This document shows positions 1 through 6,179 of a DNA stretch of 31,777 nucleotides, piece after piece. This stretch comes from Christensenella sp. UBA1259 (lineage in GTDB: Bacteria; Bacillota; Clostridia; Christensenellales; Borkfalkiaceae), in the NCBI GenBank assembly GCA_002308755.1, contig DBVR01000003.1:59157-90933 (forward strand), given 5' to 3'. How positions within the stretch are numbered: position 1 is the first letter of the stretch; every line of letters begins with the position of its first letter. The position numbers were made by a program, and so were the translations under genes. The notes beneath the pieces were generated by a model, which saw only the letters and a list, made by a program, of their open reading frames with translations, was not told the DNA's origin and searched no databases.

Positions 1-327
1 AAAAAGGTCTGCGAGATATTGAGCGCGGCGAAAGCGCAGGACGTTATAACGGTGAACTTAAAAGGCAAGACGGACACCGCCGACTATTTCGTTATAGCGA
101 GCGGCAGGAGTATGACGCACACCCGTTCCCTTATCGAAAAGGTGGAAGAAGGCACGGAAAAGCTAGGGATAAGTCCCGCGCGGGAAGAAGGAGTAAGGGA
201 AGGGCGCTGGGCGGTAATGGACTACGGCGACGTGATAGTGCACGTCTTTAACGACGAAAGCAGGCTGTTTTACCATCTCGAAAAACTCTGGGACGACGGG
301 AAAAACGTTTATAAGTACGAAGATTAG
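1..327 (+). CDS. rsfS: Ribosomal silencing factor RsfS (5' truncated by window edge)
   Basis: RsfS binds ribosomal protein uL14 on the 50S subunit and blocks subunit joining when nutrients are short. The visible protein carries the family core: TADYFVIASG, a central REGRWAVMDYGDV block and the VHVFNDESRLFYHLEKLW end. Frame 1 is open from the first base (KKVCEIL precedes the TTG at 19), so the true start lies upstream of the window, and the TTG at 19 is not the likely start because RsfS normally has about 15-20 more residues there. The TAG stop at 325-327 overlaps the stop of the convergent small gene by three bases. The family call is firm; only the missing N-terminus is uncertain. Confidence 0.93.
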   Translation, partial: KKVCEILSAAKAQDVITVNLKGKTDTADYFVIASGRSMTHTRSLIEKVEEGTEKLGISPAREEGVREGRWAVMDYGDVIVHVFNDESRLFYHLEKLWDDGKNVYKYED

Positions 328-560
328 GACACCCGTTTAACGTATATCTTATCCACTTCGTCGGGGTTTATTTCCACGCTTTTGGCAACCCGCGGTTTTT
401 TGACGGGGGTTTTGGTCTTTTTGCGTATATTCTCGGGTTTTTTCGGGGAAAATTTAAGGCGCACGGCGATAATTATGGTCTTTATCCCCACGACGGCGAT
501 AAGACTTATAAGGAAAAAACATATAAGGAACAACGGACCTAAAACGAAAGAGTATTTCAT
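324..560 (-). CDS. Small single-pass membrane protein, function unknown
   Basis: I do not recognise a named family. The 78-residue product starts with one hydrophobic segment (about residues 5-30, from FVLGPLFL to IIIAV). A strongly basic, Lys/Pro-rich tail follows (KFSPKKPENIRKKTKTPVKKP) and the end is acidic then basic. This suggests a membrane anchor with a charged cytoplasmic tail. A GGTGA sequence five bases before the ATG is an acceptable ribosome binding site. The overlapping plus-strand ORF has no such features. The gene ends tail-to-tail with rsfS, with overlapping stops. It could be an assembly partner of some envelope complex, but nothing in the sequence says which. Confidence 0.6.
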   Translation of the reverse strand: MKYSFVLGPLFLICFFLISLIAVVGIKTIIIAVRLKFSPKKPENIRKKTKTPVKKPRVAKSVEINPDEVDKIYVKRVS

Positions 561-655
561 AATTCACCGTAAAAATGATAACTTATAAAGTAAAGCGTTA
601 TTTTGCGATATTTGGCGTTTGTTGAAAAATTTTACGGAAAAGAAAGGGGGAGAAT

Positions 656-1513
656 ATGTGTATTTTCAAAAAGCGTGAAAAAACCGAAGAGACGGGAATA
701 TCCGTTCCGATGTACGCCTTATCCACCGAAGTGAAAGACGATTTTTCCTACGACGGCGAAAGCGAAAGGGACGCGGGATTTAAGGGGCTTGCCGACGCGC
801 TCGGCGTAAAGGAAGAACGGGTAAAGAACGACTGCAAGTATCACCTTATCAAAAAGATAACTTCGGGGATAGGCGACCTTACGGTAAGGTTTTCGCCCAC
901 CGACGAAGAGATGAACTTAAAAGCGGGGTTTCTTACCGACTTCGGGGTGGGCGAATTCTGCGTCGCGCCGCTTTATATAAAACGGTTTATGAAAAAGAAG
1001 GGAAAGCCGAGCGACAAACTTTCGGTCATCGTGGACTTTCCGTTCGGGGAAACATCTTTTTCCGCGAAAAAATCGGAGATAAAAAACTGCGTAAGTCACG
1101 GCATAAAGGAAATAACGGCGGTATTGCCGTCGTCTGTACTAAAAGAAAACCCAAAGGAACTTAAAAAAGAGATAAGATCTTTGGGGAAGATCCGTTCCGC
1201 AAAGGTGTTCGCCGCAATTCCCGCTGAAAACACCGACTCGGCGGGGATAAAGAACTTCCTTAAAGCGGTGGCAAGGTCGGGGATATACGGTTCGGCGTTT
1301 ATTTTCGGCAAGACCGACGAAAAGAGTTTTAAGGAAGCGGAAACCGCGATAATGAAAAACAAGGGCGCAAAGCCCGTCAAGATAATAGCGGAAGTAACGA
1401 GCGCGAAAGTGGCGTACAGGTTGCTTGCGGGCGGCGCGTACAGGGTGGTTACCCCCTACGCCGAAGATATTTGCAGAGAACTCGTCGCCGCCGCGGGATT
1501 TAAAGCGAAATAA
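656..1513 (+). CDS. Degenerate DeoC-like (deoxyribose-phosphate aldolase fold) protein
   Basis: The 285-residue product resembles the class I deoxyribose-5-phosphate aldolase TIM barrel from about residue 85 on: NLKAGFLTDFGVGEFCVAPLYIKRF matches the strand with the CVNP motif, VIVDFPFGETSFSAKKSEIK matches the IGFPLG..T..K block, and VKIIAEVTSAKVAYRLLAGGAYRVVTP matches the KASGGIRT..DA...GATRIGTS block. The catalytic residues are largely gone. The Asp of the E-x-D-x-V strand is replaced in KEITAVLP (151-158), and the Schiff-base Lys of FVKTSTG is replaced in SAFIFGKT (213-220). Only the Lys of the KxxGG strand (K242) seems kept. The first 80 residues are unlike the family. A strong GGGGGAG site precedes the ATG. 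Loss of aldolase activity is an inference; a nucleotide-sensing or structural role is possible. Remote homology is judged by eye. Confidence 0.6.
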   Translation: MCIFKKREKTEETGISVPMYALSTEVKDDFSYDGESERDAGFKGLADALGVKEERVKNDCKYHLIKKITSGIGDLTVRFSPTDEEMNLKAGFLTDFGVGEFCVAPLYIKRFMKKKGKPSDKLSVIVDFPFGETSFSAKKSEIKNCVSHGIKEITAVLPSSVLKENPKELKKEIRSLGKIRSAKVFAAIPAENTDSAGIKNFLKAVARSGIYGSAFIFGKTDEKSFKEAETAIMKNKGAKPVKIIAEVTSAKVAYRLLAGGAYRVVTPYAEDICRELVAAAGFKAK

Positions 1514-1525
1514 GCCGCGAAACGC

Positions 1526-1554
1526 TTTACAAAAAATATTTTCGGGTATAAAAT
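1526..1554 (+). promoter_or_regulatory. Sigma-A promoter of the FMN riboswitch transcript
   Basis: TTTACA at 1526-1531 and TAAAAT at 1549-1554 are 17 bp apart. The expected transcription start, about 1561, is the first base of the FMN aptamer, which fits well. A second TATAAT at 1554-1559 has no partner box at a proper distance. Confidence 0.6.
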
Positions 1555-1560
1555 ATAATT

Positions 1561-1671
1561 GATTCTTTGGGGCGGGGTGAAAGTCCCCACCGGCAGTAAA
1601 GTCTGCGAGCCTTTTTGGTTGACGGGGTGAAATTCCCCGACCGACGGTATAGTCCGGATGGGAAAAGAACG
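1561..1671 (+). ncRNA. FMN riboswitch (RFN element)
   Basis: The conserved RFN core is present in order: GGGGCGGGGTGAAAGTCCCC, then ACCGGCAGTAAAGTCTGCGAGC, a short variable arm, GGGGTGAAATTCCCC, GACCGACGGTATAGTCCGGATGGG and closing AAAGAAC. P1 is formed by TTCTTT near 1563 with AAAGAA near 1664. It lies about 60 bases upstream of a RibU-type riboflavin transporter gene, the usual target. FMN binding would be expected to lower expression of that gene and, here, of everything fused to or cotranscribed with it. Confidence 0.96.
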
Positions 1672-1696
1672 GTTACGTTTTTTCGCGTGCGAGTAT

Positions 1697-1730
1697 AAAC
1701 GCCCCTTTAAATTTTAAGGAGCGTTTTTTT
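1697..1730 (+). terminator. Riboswitch expression platform: terminator-like hairpin that holds the ribosome binding site
   Basis: AAACGCCCCTTTAAA (from 1697) pairs with the TTTAAGGAGCGTTT arm, with one or two mismatches, and seven Ts end directly at the ATG (1731). The AAGGAG ribosome binding site lies in the 3' arm, so the same hairpin can stop transcription and hide the site. A CGTTT near 1676 could pair with AAACG at 1697-1701 as an alternative fold when FMN is absent. This switching model is inference. Confidence 0.6.
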
Positions 1731-2705
1731 ATGCGTAACGATATCACGAGAAAAACAGTCGGCGCGGCGTTGTTTTCTTCGCTTGCCTTCGCCGTATCGC
1801 TTTTGGAGTTCCCGATATTTCCCGCGGCGGGGTTTTTGAAACTGGATTTTTCCGCCGTGTTCGTACTTCTCGGCGGGTTTATGTACGGACCCGTGGTCGG
1901 GGTGGTAATATGCGCGGTCAAAGAACTTATCCGCTTTATTGCGGGCAGCAGTACGGGCGGAATAGGCGAGATAGCGAACTTTATCGTTATCACTTCCTTT
2001 ATAATAATCCCCACCGTCGTCTACCGTTTCAAAAAGGGGCTTCCCGTAGTCGTTATAACGCTTGCGGCGGGAATAATCACGATGACGGCGGCGGCGCTTA
2101 TTGCCAACAGGTTCATAATGTTCCCGCTGTATATGGGCGACGGGGGAAAGGACGCCTTTTATTCGCTGTGGTACTATATAGTGTTTTTCAACCTGATAAA
2201 GGGCGCGGCGGTAAGCGTTATAGTGTTTTTGCTGTATAAACGGCTTTCCGCGCTATTTAAAAAAATCAACTTGCGCTCCGCCGATAAAAATGATACAATA
2301 AAAAAGGGCGAAGTTTTCCTTTCGAAATCCGAAAAGGACACCTTCGATATAGCGAAAAAATACGCCGAAACGCTTAAAAAAGGCGACGTGGTTCTTTTAG
2401 ACGGGGAACTCGGCGCGGGGAAAACGGTATTCGTTAAGGGCGTGGCGGCGCATTTCGGTATAGACGGGGTGGTAAGCCCCACTTACTCGTACCTTAACGT
2501 GTACGGCGATTTTATCTACCACTACGACTGCTACCGCTTGTCTTCCGGCGAAGAAGCGGAAGTTATGGGACTTACCGATTATTTCGGGAAAGATACCGTC
2601 TGCCTTATAGAGTGGGCGGAAAACATAAAGAGCGCGCTGCCCGAAACCGTAAAGACGGTGAGAATAGAAAAGACGGGCGAAAACGAAAGGAGAATATATC
2701 TGTGA
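1731..2705 (+). CDS. RibU-TsaE fusion: riboflavin ECF transporter S component joined to tRNA t6A ATPase
   Basis: Residues 1-180 are a RibU-type S component: about six hydrophobic segments, an early SLLEFPIFPAAGFLKLDFS block, GGFMYGPVVGVV and KELIRFI, typical of riboflavin binders that dock on an EcfAA'T module. Residues about 195-324 are a complete TsaE: Walker A GELGAGKT (225-232), SPTYSY (249-254), YHYDCYRL (263-270) and IEWAE (293-297). TsaE is the ATPase that works with TsaB and TsaD to make N6-threonylcarbamoyladenosine in tRNA. The linker (INLRSADKNDTIKKGE) has no in-frame ATG or GTG, only a TTG at 2271 without a ribosome binding site, so the reading frame makes a true fusion. RibU normally ends near 190 residues and TsaE near 140, so both halves are full length. 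The stop overlaps the GTG of tsaB. Confidence 0.87.
   Translation: MRNDITRKTVGAALFSSLAFAVSLLEFPIFPAAGFLKLDFSAVFVLLGGFMYGPVVGVVICAVKELIRFIAGSSTGGIGEIANFIVITSFIIIPTVVYRFKKGLPVVVITLAAGIITMTAAALIANRFIMFPLYMGDGGKDAFYSLWYYIVFFNLIKGAAVSVIVFLLYKRLSALFKKINLRSADKNDTIKKGEVFLSKSEKDTFDIAKKYAETLKKGDVVLLDGELGAGKTVFVKGVAAHFGIDGVVSPTYSYLNVYGDFIYHYDCYRLSSGEEAEVMGLTDYFGKDTVCLIEWAENIKSALPETVKTVRIEKTGENERRIYL
2271..2299 (+). promoter_or_regulatory. Possible internal promoter at the RibU-TsaE junction
   Basis: TTGCGC at 2271-2276, a 17 bp spacer, and TACAAT at 2294-2299 preceded by an extended -10 TG (2291-2292). It lies exactly in the linker between the two domains. It could drive tsaB and the downstream genes independently of the FMN riboswitch. 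No good start codon for TsaE follows it, so it would not clearly yield free full-length TsaE. Confidence 0.4.
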
Positions 2706-3307
2706 ACTATATCGCCATAGACACGAGCGGCGATCACCTTACCGTAATCGCGGTAAAAGACGGAAAGACCTATACCTTTTTCGATAAAGACTGCAAAACG
2801 CACCACTCCGAACGGCTGATGGAAGAAACGGAAAAACTCTGTCTAAAAGCAGGGCTTGAATTAAAAGACGCCGATTTTTTCGCCGTGGTAACGGGCGCGG
2901 GGTCGTTTACGGGGATAAGGATAGGGCTTGCCACCGTAAAGGCAATGTGTTACGCACATAAAAAGCCGTGTCTAAATATAACTTCTTTCGACACAATAGC
3001 ATACAATAAAGATAGCGGAAAGGTTTTATCTCTGATAGACGCGGGGCACGGCGGATATTATATCTGCGGGTACGAAAACGGTAAGGTTACCGTTTCCCCG
3101 TCGTACGTTCTTGAAAAAGACCTTGAAAAATATCGGGACTATCGGTTTTTGGCGGCGGAAGGCGCGAATATCGACGGAGCGGAAGAAGTTTCCGTCGTTA
3201 CGGGACTAATGCGTGCCGCAGAGTTAAAAAAGGATACGGCGACCTGCGATCTTGAAAAGATAAACCCCCTGTACGTCAGAAAAAGTCAGGCGGAAGAAGG
3301 AAGATGA
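2702..3307 (+). CDS. tsaB: tRNA threonylcarbamoyladenosine biosynthesis protein TsaB
   Basis: TsaB is the inactive ASKHA-fold partner that scaffolds TsaD and TsaE in bacterial t6A synthesis. The product (201 residues) has the usual N-terminus NYIAIDTSGDHLTVIAV, the HHSERLMEETEKL region and the highly conserved VVTGAGSFTGIRIGLATVKAM motif, then a C-terminal half ending INPLYVRKSQAEE as in the family. I chose GTG at 2702: the protein then starts right at the first beta strand, AAGGAG lies about nine bases upstream, and GTGA overlaps the stop of the preceding fusion gene. A longer frame reading upstream would run through TsaE in another frame. No tsaD is present in the window. Confidence 0.93.
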   Translation: MNYIAIDTSGDHLTVIAVKDGKTYTFFDKDCKTHHSERLMEETEKLCLKAGLELKDADFFAVVTGAGSFTGIRIGLATVKAMCYAHKKPCLNITSFDTIAYNKDSGKVLSLIDAGHGGYYICGYENGKVTVSPSYVLEKDLEKYRDYRFLAAEGANIDGAEEVSVVTGLMRAAELKKDTATCDLEKINPLYVRKSQAEEGR

Positions 3308-3735
3308 CTTTTTTAAAGATTACCGTAAAAGACGCCGAGTTTATCGCTTCGGCAAAAGATTTCGGGTTTACCGACTGCTGGACGGAGAATATGGTGATTG
3401 AATCTCTCGAAAAGGGAAGACTTTCGGGAGAGATTGCGGTTGCGGACGGCAAAAAGGCGGGATATATCACTTACTCTTTTGCGCAGGACGTTGCCGATAT
3501 AGACGCCGTTTTCGTTCTTCCGGAATACAGAAAGCGGGGGCTTGCTACGGCGCTTCTGTCGCGGTTTTTATCGGCGGCAAAAGACGGTGGGATAAAAAAA
3601 GTTTTTCTGGAAGTCAGAAAAAGCAACCTGCCCGCGATAAACCTTTACTCGGCGTCGGGGTTTTTTAAAATATCCGAAAGAAAAAAATACTACGGCGACG
3701 GCGAAGACGCGCTGGTTTTTTCAAAGGAGATATGA
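3304..3735 (+). CDS. rimI: RimI-type ribosomal protein S18 alanine N-acetyltransferase (GNAT)
   Basis: A 143-residue GNAT acetyltransferase. The acetyl-CoA loop is VLPEYRKRGLATALL (R/Q-x-x-G-x-A), followed by VFLEVRKSNLPAINLYSASGFFKISERKKYYGDGEDALVF. This matches the RimI signature with the tyrosine pair near the C-terminus. RimI acetylates the N-terminal alanine of ribosomal protein bS18. The gene overlaps tsaB by ATGA, and tsaB-rimI pairing is standard in Bacillota, which supports the name over a generic GNAT. An AAGGAAG stretch directly precedes the ATG. Its own TGA lies in an ATGA at 3732-3735, where the next gene would be expected to start but does not read in frame. Confidence 0.87.
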   Translation: MTFLKITVKDAEFIASAKDFGFTDCWTENMVIESLEKGRLSGEIAVADGKKAGYITYSFAQDVADIDAVFVLPEYRKRGLATALLSRFLSAAKDGGIKKVFLEVRKSNLPAINLYSASGFFKISERKKYYGDGEDALVFSKEI

Positions 3736-3736
3736 T

Positions 3737-4468
3737 ATAGTAAAAAGCGCGGCTTATACCGAAGAAAATCGCGGCGCGATACTGTTTTTGCACGGGTATT
3801 TGTCTTCGGGTGCGAGTTTTTACCGCCAGATAAAGTTTTTCGGGCGGGAGTTCGAAGTTTTCGCGCCCGACCTTAAAGGTTTCGGCGACAACCCTTTTAT
3901 GGAGTATCCCTATTCTTTGGACGACTATATAGAAGAAGTCAAAGAGTATATGTATAAAAAGGGGATAGTAAAGCCGTCGGTCATCGCCCACTCTTTCGGC
4001 GGAAGAATAGCGATAAAAGCGGCAAGCGGGGATAAAGACCTGTTCGATAAACTCGTTCTTACGGGTGCGGCGGGGTTAAAACCGAAAAGGACTTTCAAAA
4101 AAACCATTAAAAAAACCGTTTTTTCGGTCTTGAAAAAATTCGTTCCCAAAGAAAAATTGTCGGCGTTTTATTCCGAAGACTATAAAGCCTTATCCCCCGT
4201 AATGCGGGAAAGTTTTATAAGGATAGTAAACGAGTATCTGGACGACAGACTGCGGTTTATAGAAAACCCCACCCTTATAATAAACGGCGAAAAGGATAAG
4301 GAAACGCCGCCGTACACGGCTAAAAGATTAAAGGTGGGGATAAAAAACGCCAAACTCGTTTTCGTAAAAAACGCGGGGCACTTCTGTTTTATCGACGCCC
4401 CCGCAAAATTCAATTCGGAGGTGAGAGAGTTTTTACTCGAAGATTATGTTTCCGATAGGTATAGATAG
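3737..4468 (+). CDS. Alpha/beta hydrolase with no canonical start codon
   Basis: A serine hydrolase of the alpha/beta fold: the oxyanion segment LFLHGYLSSG, the nucleophile elbow AHSFGGR, an acid in INGEKDKETPP and the histidine in KNAGHFCF. The substrate is unknown. The frame runs to the TAG at 4466-4468 and overlaps murF by 23 bases. No ATG, GTG or TTG occurs in frame before residue HGY, so a start at TTG 3788 would delete the first beta strands. The ATG at 3732 follows AAGGAG and overlaps the rimI stop (ATGA), but it meets TAG after two codons. Removing two bases (one TA) would give MIVKSAAYTEEN in frame. The start given here (ATA at 3737, seven bases after AAGGAG) is a placeholder. It is either a non-standard start, a real frameshift or a sequence error. 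Confidence 0.7.
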   Translation: MVKSAAYTEENRGAILFLHGYLSSGASFYRQIKFFGREFEVFAPDLKGFGDNPFMEYPYSLDDYIEEVKEYMYKKGIVKPSVIAHSFGGRIAIKAASGDKDLFDKLVLTGAAGLKPKRTFKKTIKKTVFSVLKKFVPKEKLSAFYSEDYKALSPVMRESFIRIVNEYLDDRLRFIENPTLIINGEKDKETPPYTAKRLKVGIKNAKLVFVKNAGHFCFIDAPAKFNSEVREFLLEDYVSDRYR

Positions 4469-6119
4469 TTTTTCCGAAATATTTTCCGGCGCGTCGCTTA
4501 TCGTGCTTATAAGCATAAGCCTCGTAAACGGAGTTCTGTTATTTCTCGCTTCGGTGAAATTCCTTCTCGTTCTGCAACAGAGCGGGTATCACGGCAAGCG
4601 GTACTTTAAGTGGCTTTTAAGCCCCGAAACCCCCTACCTTTCCCGTCTTATGCTGCTGTGTCTTCTGGGGTTTTTATTCTTCTGCGTACTCAACACCTGT
4701 TTTTCGTACGTCGGTAATCTCGCGGCGTCTTACGTCGGGTTCGCGTCGTATCTTATATTCGTTATCACCTATATAGATTCCGAAAAGCACGTCAACGCCA
4801 AGATACCCATAAAAAAGACCAAAAGACTCGTGCGGCTGTGCATTACCTATATTTTAACGCTTGCCGTCGCGACTTTCGGACTTTTGGTGCTTTTAAATTA
4901 CGTCGCCTTTATTATCGGCGACGAAATGGTGGGGATACTAAGGTATTCCGTTATATGCGCCATGCCGATAGTAAGCCCCTATCTTCTTTTTATCGCCTAC
5001 TGCATGAACGAACCGACGGAAGAGATCATCCGCCGCCATTACGTCAATTTCGCAAAATACAAGATAAAGCATAGCGACGTTATAAAAATAGGCGTTACGG
5101 GCAGTTTCGGCAAGACCAGCGTAAAGGAAATATTAAAGACCATGCTTTCGCAAAAGTACAGGGTGCTGGCAACGCCGTCTTCCTATAACACCCCTATGGG
5201 CATAACGCTTACGGCGAAAGATCTTGACGGCACGCACGACGTGTTTATCGCTGAAATGGGCGCGAGAAGTAAGGGCGAAATAAAAGAACTCTGCGACATA
5301 ATAAAGCCCGATATAGGGGTTATAACGGGCATAAACAACCAGCACCTGGAATCTTTCGGCTCGATAGAAAACATTAAAAAGACCAAGTACGAACTTATGG
5401 AGAGTCTGCCCGAAAACGGCAAAGGATTCTTTTCTTCCGATTCCGAAGGGGCGATGGAACTGTTTAACGCTTTCAAAGGGGAAAAGTACTGCGCGGGCGC
5501 GGAAGGAAATGATAATCTCGTTTACGCGACCGATATCGTTACCGACAGCAAGGGGGTGGAATTCACCCTTAATATAAAGGGCGAAGAATCCGTTACCTGC
5601 CGCACGGTGCTTCTCGGTAAAAGCAACGTCAGCAATATCTGTCTTGCGGCGGCGGTGGCGTACAAGACGGGGCTTTCCGCCGAAGAGATAGCGAGGGGCG
5701 TGAACAGACTGCACTCGGTAAAACACCGTCTGGAACTCGTGCCAAACAACAAGAACGTAGTCATAATAGACGACAGTTACAATTCCAACGAAGACGGGGT
5801 GAAAGCCGCGTTGGAGATATTAGAGTGTTTCTCCGGCAGAAAGATAGTGGTAACCCCGGGGCTTGTGGAACTCGGCAAAATGGAAAACGTCGTGAACCTG
5901 CGTTTCGGAAAGATGCTGGCAGGGAAAGCCGATATCGTAATGGTGATAGGCAAGCACAACGCCGAAATGCTGATAAACGGACTTACCGAAGGCGGTATGA
6001 CCACCGACAACATAATATTCGCGAAGAACCTGAACAAGGGCAACGAAATACTGAACAGCATACTTAAAGAAGGGGACGTGGTGCTGTTTGAAAACGACCT
6101 TCCTGACAACTACAATTAA
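4446..6119 (+). CDS. murF: MurF-type Mur ligase with an N-terminal membrane domain
   Basis: MurF adds D-Ala-D-Ala to UDP-MurNAc-tripeptide in cell wall precursor synthesis. From about residue 205 the protein is a Mur ligase: ATP loop GVTGSFGKTSVKEIL, SSYNTPMGIT, FIAEMGARSKGEIKEL, GINNQHLESFGS, the DDSYNSNEDGV motif of the C-terminal half, and VVTPGLVELG. The first 200 residues, absent from classic MurF, contain about five hydrophobic segments (roughly 14-38, 67-90, 93-112, 132-158 and 165-187), so the enzyme should sit on the inner face of the membrane. The total length is 557 residues, against about 450 for the family. The ATG at 4446 lies inside the end of the hydrolase gene and has only a weak binding site, which suggests translational coupling. 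D-Ala-D-Ala ligase follows directly. Confidence 0.85.
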   Translation: MFPIGIDSFSEIFSGASLIVLISISLVNGVLLFLASVKFLLVLQQSGYHGKRYFKWLLSPETPYLSRLMLLCLLGFLFFCVLNTCFSYVGNLAASYVGFASYLIFVITYIDSEKHVNAKIPIKKTKRLVRLCITYILTLAVATFGLLVLLNYVAFIIGDEMVGILRYSVICAMPIVSPYLLFIAYCMNEPTEEIIRRHYVNFAKYKIKHSDVIKIGVTGSFGKTSVKEILKTMLSQKYRVLATPSSYNTPMGITLTAKDLDGTHDVFIAEMGARSKGEIKELCDIIKPDIGVITGINNQHLESFGSIENIKKTKYELMESLPENGKGFFSSDSEGAMELFNAFKGEKYCAGAEGNDNLVYATDIVTDSKGVEFTLNIKGEESVTCRTVLLGKSNVSNICLAAAVAYKTGLSAEEIARGVNRLHSVKHRLELVPNNKNVVIIDDSYNSNEDGVKAALEILECFSGRKIVVTPGLVELGKMENVVNLRFGKMLAGKADIVMVIGKHNAEMLINGLTEGGMTTDNIIFAKNLNKGNEILNSILKEGDVVLFENDLPDNYN

Positions 6120-6139
6120 GTACCGCCCGAAAAAAACAC

Positions 6140-6179
6140 AAAGACACCAAAGCGGAAAAATTTTGCGGAGGTGTTTTTT
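6140..6179 (+). promoter_or_regulatory. Leader hairpin that covers the ddl ribosome binding site
   Basis: AAAGACACC (6140-6148) can pair with GGTGTTTTT (6170-6178), with an inner stem GCGGAA with TTTTGC. GGAGG at 6167-6171 is partly inside, and a run of Ts leads to the ATG at 6180. It may be a weak terminator after murF or a translational control hairpin. The layout resembles the riboswitch platform at 1697-1730, but no ligand-binding domain is seen. Confidence 0.4.

Noticed and set aside
382..588. 68-residue plus-strand frame opposite the small membrane protein
   Set aside because: The minus frame has a membrane segment, a basic tail and a ribosome binding site. The plus frame has none of these and overlaps it almost fully.
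601..640. Possible promoter for the DeoC-like gene (TTGCGA with a downstream AAAATT)
   Set aside because: The -10 match is poor and the spacing only fits by choice; I do not call it.
2612..2701. Upstream extension of the tsaB frame
   Set aside because: The extra 30 residues would overlap the end of tsaE in another frame and look like charged noise; GTG 2702 gives the standard TsaB N-terminus.
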